This document shows, piece after piece, positions 16,965 to 22,483 of a stretch of DNA of 22,483 bases (its first letter is position 1; each line of letters begins with the position of its first letter). The stretch lies in the IMG/VR virus record IMGVR_UViG_3300047560_000787, positions 1 to 22,483 of that record, one strand, 5' to 3'. The position numbers and the translations under genes are program-made. A model generated the notes under the pieces. The model ran no database searches and was not told the DNA's origin. It worked only from the letters and a program-made list of their open reading frames with translations. Source of the stretch: a virus.

Positions 16965-17357
16965 ATGTTTGATAGAGCAAACTATACTACCATTGGTTCT
17001 GGACCAACATACGTAACTAAGACAGTCACAGAGAATCGTGCACCGACTGATGAGTCTGTCCGTCTTTTGAAAGAGATGGAAGAGAAGGCTCGTGAAAAGA
17101 TCATCGAATCGATTGCAGTTCGTGACTGTCAAGTCGAGTGTCAGATCCTTTTCGAAAGGGGTTATGTTGACCGATCTAACCATTACACCATCGTCTATTC
17201 TATGAACGGCGAGCGGAGTAAAGTTAAGGTGATGGTTCATGAATATGAGTTTGAGGCTGGTCTAGAAAAATATGTCGCCGAACGTCTTCGTGACACACTC
17301 GCTAAGGATATTGCCACTAAGATGATCGGCGATGCTTTTGTAAAGATAATGAAGTGA
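16965..17357 (+). CDS. Hypothetical phage protein
   Basis: A 130-residue soluble protein, MFDRANYTTIGSGPTYVTK; a helix-rich N-terminal half then strands (HYTIVYSMNG, SKVKVMVHEYEF). AGGAAGAAACG is the ribosome site. Last gene of the plus-strand cascade; its TGA abuts the stop of the convergent spanin gene. Confidence 0.75.
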   Translation: MFDRANYTTIGSGPTYVTKTVTENRAPTDESVRLLKEMEEKAREKIIESIAVRDCQVECQILFERGYVDRSNHYTIVYSMNGERSKVKVMVHEYEFEAGLEKYVAERLRDTLAKDIATKMIGDAFVKIMK

Positions 17358-17663
17358 TTACTTCTTCTCAGGAGCTTGACCTTCAGTCGTCTTTTTCTTT
17401 GCCTCATCAAGTGTTTTATAGAGTGCATTCATATTCTTCTGACATTCGGTGTTCTTCGAATGAAGCTCAACTAGCAATTTGGCGACTTGTGCATCCGTCA
17501 GCGTATCTGGATTCGGAAAACGTCTTACGTTCTGGCAATAAAACATAGAGCGATCAGGAACATAAACCTGAAGTTCGGTCTTCGTTATCACCTGTGGTGG
17601 TTTCGATGCACATCCACTCAGTAAAAGCGTAGCAGCTGCAGCGACAGCGATAAGTATCTTCAT
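17358..17663 (-). CDS. Outer-membrane spanin subunit (Rz1-like lipoprotein)
   Basis: A 101-residue lipoprotein: signal with lipobox LLSGC (Cys18), then a short periplasmic domain (VITKTELQVYVPDRSMFYC) typical of o-spanins, and a helical tail. With the overlapping i-spanin it would bridge the envelope and fuse the membranes at the last step of lysis. Its start overlaps the i-spanin stop (ATGA, 17660-17663). The minus-strand orientation amid plus-strand early genes suggests separate late expression. Confidence 0.78.
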   Translation of the reverse strand: MKILIAVAAAATLLLSGCASKPPQVITKTELQVYVPDRSMFYCQNVRRFPNPDTLTDAQVAKLLVELHSKNTECQKNMNALYKTLDEAKKKTTEGQAPEKK

Positions 17664-18004
17664 TTTGGTGCATCCTTTAGCTTGTTGACTGTCTTCTTCA
17701 ATACATCAGAGGCCGGACGATCGACTGTATCTTTGGATTGAATCTCGTTGTTGATTGCATCCATCTTGCCCTTGAACACTCCCTTGTCGGCAGCGTTAGC
17801 AGCTTCGATCTCTTTCTGCTTTGCGTCCATAGCTTCTAGCTTCTCGCGCATCGCTTTCTGATCTTTAATGTTCTGTTCGATCTGCGCCTGATTGTACTCG
17901 AGTAGAGCTTCACGCTCGATGCTCTTGCGCCAGGAGTAATAGATTCCGGTAAGCACACTAAAAGCAAGAATGCCACCAATTATGTACATGTAAAGACGAC
18001 TCAT
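17660..18004 (-). CDS. Inner-membrane spanin subunit (Rz-like)
   Basis: A 114-residue protein with an N-terminal membrane anchor (about residues 4-23, YMYIIGGILAFSVLTGIYY) and a long periplasmic coiled coil (30-75), the i-spanin layout. I chose the ATG at 18004 because GGAGG lies 5 nt upstream on the minus strand; an ATG 12 nt earlier overlaps that site. Forms a spanin pair with the downstream lipoprotein. Confidence 0.78.
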   Translation of the reverse strand: MSRLYMYIIGGILAFSVLTGIYYSWRKSIEREALLEYNQAQIEQNIKDQKAMREKLEAMDAKQKEIEAANAADKGVFKGKMDAINNEIQSKDTVDRPASDVLKKTVNKLKDAPK

Positions 18005-18033
18005 ATCAACCTCCATTAGACAGGACTATTTAT

Positions 18034-18597
18034 ATGAAAGTGAACATCGGACCCTACAAGAGCTGGATCGGCCCGTATCAGGTTGCCGATAAGATCTTCT
18101 TCTGGCAAAATGAGAGGATCATTACTGGCGATGAACCGTTCCTCGAACGATGGGACTACAAGCTCAAAGACAAACTCGGTGACTTCCTCGGTCGGTTCAT
18201 GCCCTTCTTTAACTGGATACACGATCGCAAAGAACGCAAGGTAGACGTCAGGATCGACTACTACGATACGTGGTCTATGGACCATACGTTGGCACACATC
18301 ATCCATCCCATGCTGGTGCAACTTAAGAACACACATTATGGGTCTGCTCACATAGATCCAGAAGACACTCCTCATATTGAACCAGATCCAGATGCTACTC
18401 AATATGAAGACAAGAAAGTTCACGAGCGATGGGATTGGGTACTCGACGAGATGATCTGGACATTTGCTGCCATCATCGAAGACAAGACCTTCATCGTCGA
18501 TGGAGTGTATGATACTGAAGCCCACGATGAACATGACGAACGTATTGCCAACGGTCTGCGTCTATTCGGCAAGTACTACAGGAATCTGTGGGATTGA
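18034..18597 (+). CDS. Conserved phage protein (MKVxIGPYKxWIGPYQ family)
   Basis: A 187-residue protein with start MKVNIGPYKSWIGPYQVAD and a conserved RWDWVLDEMIWTF segment. Proteins of this kind occur widely in T4-like and other large phages, without known function. Soluble, rich in Asp, Trp and Tyr. AGGA precedes the ATG. It diverges from the spanin genes. Confidence 0.82.
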   Translation: MKVNIGPYKSWIGPYQVADKIFFWQNERIITGDEPFLERWDYKLKDKLGDFLGRFMPFFNWIHDRKERKVDVRIDYYDTWSMDHTLAHIIHPMLVQLKNTHYGSAHIDPEDTPHIEPDPDATQYEDKKVHERWDWVLDEMIWTFAAIIEDKTFIVDGVYDTEAHDEHDERIANGLRLFGKYYRNLWD

Positions 18598-18608
18598 TAA
18601 ATACAGGT

Positions 18609-18830
18609 ATGAAGAGAGTACCACCACTAGAAAACATGCAAATAGTACCAGAAGAGATCGTTCAGCTCTGTGCAAAAGAGCTTGAGGGTGAAGACAATAA
18701 CTTTGAACAGTTCCTTCAGGTAGCTAAAGAGTTTCGATACGCTGGATTAACGCCTATCTTTCTTTGTTCCCATTCTATGCAGGACCTCTACGTTACTACG
18801 AAAGAGAAGCTGCAAAAAAAGTTTCACTGA
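18609..18830 (+). CDS. Small hypothetical protein
   Basis: A 73-residue protein, MKRVPPLENMQIVPEEIVQL, helical. I prefer ATG 18609 to a GTG 21 nt upstream. GATAAATA overlaps the preceding stop and could be a late-promoter variant. No family recognised. Confidence 0.65.
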   Translation: MKRVPPLENMQIVPEEIVQLCAKELEGEDNNFEQFLQVAKEFRYAGLTPIFLCSHSMQDLYVTTKEKLQKKFH

Positions 18831-18834
18831 GCAG

Positions 18835-18864
18835 TTGACATTTGCTGTTTGGTGAATATATAAT
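18835..18864 (+). promoter_or_regulatory. Sigma-70 promoter for the heat-shock gene
   Basis: TTGACA (18835-18840), an 18-nt spacer, then TATAAT (18859-18864). The first box starts TTGACATTT like the others. GTGGAT(15 nt)CCAC-type dyad follows in the leader (GTGGATGCC/GGATCCACG around 18873-18893). Confidence 0.85.
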
Positions 18865-18927
18865 ATGTACGTGGATGCCTAATGGATCCACGAACATATA
18901 TCAACTCGCTTAACAAGGAGAAATGAA

Positions 18928-19422
18928 ATGACTAACTGGCCTACCTATAAGTTCGATCACAGCTTTGCAGAACTCGATAAGTTCTCTAAGTTCTTCGTTG
19001 GAGCAGACAAGTTCGCTCAGAAGATGAATGAGACCGTGGAACATATTGCCAAGACTGCAGCTTCCTCATATCCTCCATTCAATCTCAAGAAGACAGATGA
19101 CAACGTCTATGTTCTCGAGATGGCTGTGGCTGGCTTCGGCAAGCAAGACATCGAACTCACTCTCGAAGCTAATAAGCTGATCGTCAAGGGCAACTCTTCA
19201 GTCGATTCAGACGAAACATCAGACTACCTGCATAAGGGTATCGCTGACCGCGCGTTCACTCGTACGTTCTCTCTCGCAGACAACGTCGAGATCAACAACG
19301 CCGCTATGATGAACGGCATCCTGAAGATCTGGCTCGAGCACATCATTCCAGAAGACAAGAAGCCTAAGAAGATCGACATCGTTGATACTGAGGAAACTGC
19401 GTCTAGGAAGAAGATCAAGTAA
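18928..19422 (+). CDS. hsp20: Small heat-shock protein, Hsp20/IbpA type
   Basis: A 164-residue protein with an alpha-crystallin domain of about 95 residues (YPPFNLKKTDDNVYVLEMAVAGFGKQDIEL, FTRTFSLADNV, and MNGILKIWLEHIIPEDKKPKKIDI). The A-x-x-x-n-G-v-L-like MMNGILKI motif and the C-terminal I-x-I (IDI) for oligomer assembly are visible. ATP-independent holdase. T4-like phages, notably cyanophages, often carry hsp20, thought to protect proteins during scaffold or capsid assembly. AAGGAG precedes ATG 18928. Confidence 0.93.
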   Translation: MTNWPTYKFDHSFAELDKFSKFFVGADKFAQKMNETVEHIAKTAASSYPPFNLKKTDDNVYVLEMAVAGFGKQDIELTLEANKLIVKGNSSVDSDETSDYLHKGIADRAFTRTFSLADNVEINNAAMMNGILKIWLEHIIPEDKKPKKIDIVDTEETASRKKIK

Positions 19423-19424
19423 TT

Positions 19425-19622
19425 ATGAACTTCTGGACAGGCGTAATGTTTTGGCTCGATGCACTTCGTGAGAGCATGAGAGCTTCAAGAGCAGCTAGAG
19501 AACTATACTCTTTATCGGACCGTGAACTTAATGATCTTGGTATTTCGAGATTCGACATACCGAGGGTGATCTTTGAAACGTTCGATAAGCAACCACAGAG
19601 AATACCTTCTAGAAGCTGGTAA
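19425..19622 (+). CDS. DUF1127 protein
   Basis: A 65-residue protein with the DUF1127 signature RELYSLSDRELNDLGISR (about 26-43). DUF1127 is abundant in alphaproteobacteria; in Rhizobiales small Arg-rich members influence RNA turnover and phosphate or stress responses. Its presence in a phage suggests host acquisition and supports an alphaproteobacterial host. It starts 2 nt after hsp20 and ends at a terminator. Confidence 0.85.
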   Translation: MNFWTGVMFWLDALRESMRASRAARELYSLSDRELNDLGISRFDIPRVIFETFDKQPQRIPSRSW

Positions 19623-19628
19623 GAAGAT

Positions 19629-19655
19629 AGCGGGGCTCGTCCCCGCTATTTTTTA
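19629..19655 (+). terminator. Intrinsic terminator
   Basis: TAGCGGGG pairs with CCCCGCTA around CTCGT, followed by six T (19650-19655). Ends the hsp20 transcript. Confidence 0.93.
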
Positions 19656-19657
19656 GT

Positions 19658-19686
19658 TGACACTTTACACTACCCGTGGTAGTATA
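19658..19686 (+). promoter_or_regulatory. Sigma-70 promoter for DNA polymerase
   Basis: TTGACA (19658-19663), a 17-nt spacer, then TAGTAT (19681-19686), 26 nt before ATG 19713. Confidence 0.82.
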
Positions 19687-19712
19687 AGAAATCACATCAT
19701 TCAGGAGAAGTT

Positions 19713-22241
19713 ATGAAGTTCTACACGAACGTCGTCGCTCGTGGCGACAAGATCTATGTTCGAGGCTTTGAAAAGGGAAAGCGTGTAGAGTTCATTGAGA
19801 AGTATCGTCCTTACCTCTTCCTTCCTAAGAAGGATGGGTTCTATCGTACGTTGGACGGTCAGCAAGTCGACAAGATGCAGTTCGACTCCATTAGAGATGC
19901 TCGTGACTTCGTAGCTCGTTATAAAGACGTGGACAACTTCAAGTACTACGGTCTCGACAACTATCAGTACGTGTTCATGTACGACTACTACAACGGTGAG
20001 ATCGACTACGATCCATCCATCGTATCAGTAGTAACTCTCGACCTTGAGTGTGCATCCGACGAGGGTTTCCCCGACATCTCCCTAGCGAATAAAGAGATCA
20101 CTGCTATTACTCTTCGCAAGAACGGTAAGAGCTTGGTCGTGGGTTGCGGTGAGTTCGTGACAGACGATCCTAATGTTTACTATAAGCGATGCGCTGACGA
20201 GAAAGATCTACTCAAGTCCTTCCTTAACATGTGGGAGAAGCTGAAGCCAGACATCATTACTGGTTGGAACGTAGAGATGTTCGACATCCCGTATCTGGCC
20301 AATCGTATCAAGAACTTGCTCGGTGAAGAGTACGTCAAGCAGATGTCGCCTTGGCGTATAGTCAATCGCCGCGAGATCATTCGTGGTAAGTCAGTCAATC
20401 GTGGTGGTAAGCAGATCGAGAGTCGTATGGACGAGGTGTTCGACATCTTTGGTGTGTCTGTACTCGATTACCTGCAACTCTATAAGAAGTTCAAGTTCGG
20501 TAATCAGGAGTCGTACAAGCTCGACTACATCGCACAGGTAGAACTCGGTGAGAAGAAGATCGACTACTCTGAGTACGGTAACCTTCTCGATCTATACAAG
20601 AACAACTATCAAAAGTTCATCGAGTATAACATCCATGACTGTGTGCTGGTCGAAAGACTCGAAGAGAAGTTGAAGTTCATTGAACAGGTCATGGCTCTTG
20701 CTTATGACGCCAAAGTCAACTACAACGACACCATGACTACAGTTCGTCCGTGGGACGTCATCATCCATAACTATCTACTCGATCGTCGTATCGTTATCCC
20801 TCAGTTCAACAAGAAGTTGATGCCAGATCATCTGATCGGTGGATACGTCAAAGAGCCTAAGATTGGCATGAGTAAGTGGGTGGTGTCTTTTGACTTGAAC
20901 TCTTTGTACCCGCATCTCATCATGCAGTACAACATCTCGCCTGAGACATACGCCGGTCGTTCTGGTAAGTTCCCATCTATCGAAGACATCATCGAACAAG
21001 AAGACATCAACTATCGTAAAGGTGATGGACAGACCGAATACGCTATTACTGCCAACGGTTGTTACTATCGTAAAGACAAACAGGGTTTCTTACCGGCTCT
21101 GATGGAAAAGATGTACGATGATCGCGTCGAGTACAAGAAGAAGATGATCGAGGCCAAGAAGAAGTACGAGCAGACAAAGAAGCGAGAGGACGAGATGCTC
21201 ATCGCTCGCTATCACAACATGCAGTTAGCAAAGAAGATTCAGCTGAACTCAGCCTATGGTGCTCTCGGTAACGAATACTTCCGTTGGTTCTCTTTTGACA
21301 ACGCTGAAGCTATCACCACTTCTGGTCAGCTGTCTATTCGTTGGATCGAGAAGAAGATGAATGAGTTCATGAACAGAGTCTGCAAGACTCAGAACGTAGA
21401 CTACGTCATCGCATCTGACACCGACTCGATTTATGTTACCTTCGAGCGTCTCATTCCAAGCGACTGCGATGAGCTCAAGGCAGTGAAGCTACTCGATGAG
21501 TTTTGTGAGACTAAGGTACAGTCATGGATCAATACCTGTTATGATCAACTGGCTGGTAAGATGAACGCCTATCAGCAGAAGATGCAGATGAAGCGAGAGA
21601 CCATCGCCAACAAGGGCATCTGGCGTGGTAAGAAGATGTACATCCTCAATGCATGGAACGTCGAGGGTGTGCAGTACGACGAACCTAAGTTGAAGATTCA
21701 AGGTATCGAAGCAGTTCGTTCTTCTACTCCACACGTATGTCGCGAGAAGATCAAAGAGTCTCTCAAGATCATCATGAACCAGGATGAGAAGACACTGCAG
21801 AAGTACGTAGCTGAGTTTAAGAACGATTTTATGAACATGTCTTTCGAGTCTATAGCATTCCCTCGAGGCGTTAAGCTATCACATTACGTTCGAGCAGAGA
21901 ACGGCGGTACTTTCAAAGTACCATACAAACTAGAAGATAAGGGTCTGCCCATTCACGTTAAGGGTGCATTGCTGTATAACAAGTACAGGTCCAGAAACAC
22001 ACAGCTTCCACCTATTCAAGACGGTGATAAGATCAAGTTCGCATACCTCAAGCAACCTAACCCGATCGGCGAACACGTCATAGCAGCTTTAAGCGAACTG
22101 CCTCCAGAGTTTAATCTGGACAAGTATATAGATAAGAGTATGCAGTTCTCTAAGACGTTCCTAGAACCATTGAGTTCAATTGCCACCGTAATCGGTTGGG
22201 AGGTAGAGAAGCAAGCATCACTCGAGGAATTTTTCACATGA
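19713..22241 (+). CDS. 43: T4-like family B DNA polymerase
   Basis: An 842-residue protein, slightly shorter than T4 gp43 (898). The 3'-5' exonuclease domain has DLE (Asp110, Glu112), ITGWNVEMFDIPY (Asp191) and YNIHD (Tyr305, Asp309). Polymerase motif A is DLNSLYPHL (Asp394), motif B is KIQLNSAYGALGN (508-520) and motif C is SDTDSIYV (Asp569, Asp571). The C-terminal ASLEEFF matches the gp45 sliding-clamp binding tail of T4 polymerase. All catalytic residues are present, so it should be a proofreading replicase. Own promoter and AGGAG site; it overlaps the next gene by ATGA. Confidence 0.98.
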   Translation: MKFYTNVVARGDKIYVRGFEKGKRVEFIEKYRPYLFLPKKDGFYRTLDGQQVDKMQFDSIRDARDFVARYKDVDNFKYYGLDNYQYVFMYDYYNGEIDYDPSIVSVVTLDLECASDEGFPDISLANKEITAITLRKNGKSLVVGCGEFVTDDPNVYYKRCADEKDLLKSFLNMWEKLKPDIITGWNVEMFDIPYLANRIKNLLGEEYVKQMSPWRIVNRREIIRGKSVNRGGKQIESRMDEVFDIFGVSVLDYLQLYKKFKFGNQESYKLDYIAQVELGEKKIDYSEYGNLLDLYKNNYQKFIEYNIHDCVLVERLEEKLKFIEQVMALAYDAKVNYNDTMTTVRPWDVIIHNYLLDRRIVIPQFNKKLMPDHLIGGYVKEPKIGMSKWVVSFDLNSLYPHLIMQYNISPETYAGRSGKFPSIEDIIEQEDINYRKGDGQTEYAITANGCYYRKDKQGFLPALMEKMYDDRVEYKKKMIEAKKKYEQTKKREDEMLIARYHNMQLAKKIQLNSAYGALGNEYFRWFSFDNAEAITTSGQLSIRWIEKKMNEFMNRVCKTQNVDYVIASDTDSIYVTFERLIPSDCDELKAVKLLDEFCETKVQSWINTCYDQLAGKMNAYQQKMQMKRETIANKGIWRGKKMYILNAWNVEGVQYDEPKLKIQGIEAVRSSTPHVCREKIKESLKIIMNQDEKTLQKYVAEFKNDFMNMSFESIAFPRGVKLSHYVRAENGGTFKVPYKLEDKGLPIHVKGALLYNKYRSRNTQLPPIQDGDKIKFAYLKQPNPIGEHVIAALSELPPEFNLDKYIDKSMQFSKTFLEPLSSIATVIGWEVEKQASLEEFFT

Positions 22242-22483
22242 AGAATCTAGACGACGACTTTGGTTTTAGTCTCGTATCAGAGCAAGAACTAAAGGCACAC
22301 GAAGAACTTCTGAAAAAGAAGGTCGAAGAGCAGAGTAAAGTAGTCCAACAAACTACCATTCAACTTCAGCAGACAGCTGAAGAGTTGCAGGCTAAGATCA
22401 ACGGTCTGCGTTCGATGATCATGCCGCTGTTGAATAACTTGGCTTCTGATCCTGAAAAAGAATATATTTTGTGGCCCGATCGC
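22238..22483 (+). CDS. Conserved phage protein, N-terminal part
   Basis: Eighty-two codons are visible, with no stop before the window edge. It starts MKNLDDDFGFSLVSEQELK, then a coiled coil (about 18-55), then MIMPLLNNLASDPEKEYILWPDR. Small acidic proteins of this sort lie near the polymerase or recombination genes in T4-like phages; the role is unknown. Translationally coupled to the polymerase by ATGA. Confidence 0.78.
   Translation, partial: MKNLDDDFGFSLVSEQELKAHEELLKKKVEEQSKVVQQTTIQLQQTAEELQAKINGLRSMIMPLLNNLASDPEKEYILWPDR

Noticed and set aside
18594-18601. GATAAATA as a T4-type late promoter
   Set aside because: It differs from TATAAATA at the first base and overlaps a stop codon; too weak to list as a feature.

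Overview
This window reads as part of a large T4-like myovirus genome. The clearest phage marker is a full-length family B DNA polymerase of the T4 gp43 type (19713-22241), with its exonuclease and polymerase motifs and a clamp-binding tail. Other phage markers are a long tRNA array whose genes encode CCA, a GIY-YIG homing endonuclease, a spanin pair, a 2OG-Fe(II) oxygenase, and many tiny overlapping genes that share an ATGGAG-type ribosome binding site. The host is probably an alphaproteobacterium. I infer this from a DUF1127 protein and from an outer-membrane porin whose mature N-terminus (SDLPSK) is typical of Rhizobiales opacity porins. Promoters look like host sigma-70 sites, most of them with the start TTGACATTT.

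Layout. 1-4115: the end of a homing endonuclease and 19 tRNA genes, interleaved with small genes, several of which terminate inside the next tRNA. 4182-5927: a large signal-peptide-bearing beta-barrel protein. 5928-7438: an almost gene-free stretch holding structured RNA, an amber-suppressor tRNA (anticodon CUA) and one hypothetical gene. 7439-8872: a protein with the Ro60-like architecture of an RNA-binding helical domain plus a von Willebrand A domain. 8875-10284: an SGNH hydrolase, small proteins, tRNA-Lys and a porin, closed by a strong terminator. 10572-17357: a dense cascade of small early-type genes, mostly joined by ATGA or TGATG overlaps. 17358-18004: the spanin pair on the minus strand. 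18034-22483: conserved phage proteins, a small heat-shock protein, DUF1127, DNA polymerase and the start of the next gene.

The most notable signal is an RNA family in 5928-7425. Eight units follow one rule. A 7-bp helix has a different sequence in every unit and is always perfectly complementary. It is followed on the 5' strand by an 8-nt box NT[A/T]CNGCA and on the 3' strand by GNNG. Neighbouring units are exactly 5 nt apart. A ninth, divergent unit lies at 534-592. Two units enclose what looks like a circularly permuted tRNA: T-arm, then an acceptor stem closed by a loop, then a D-arm. As I recall the literature, bacterial YrlA Y RNAs are built this way and they partner Ro60 proteins. Six of the units lie in the 640 nt immediately upstream of the Ro-like gene. 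My main inference is a phage-encoded Ro/Y-RNA-like ribonucleoprotein system with several Y-like RNAs arranged in tandem like a tRNA array.

Secondary signals include a mini-ORF containing TAG just after the amber-suppressor tRNA, and the absence of TAG stops in all 41 complete genes downstream of the first 2.5 kb. There is also a short-variable-arm tRNA with a Leu anticodon, a 14-nt tRNA fragment duplicated on both sides of a small gene, and a 23-bp RNA hairpin within the tRNA array.
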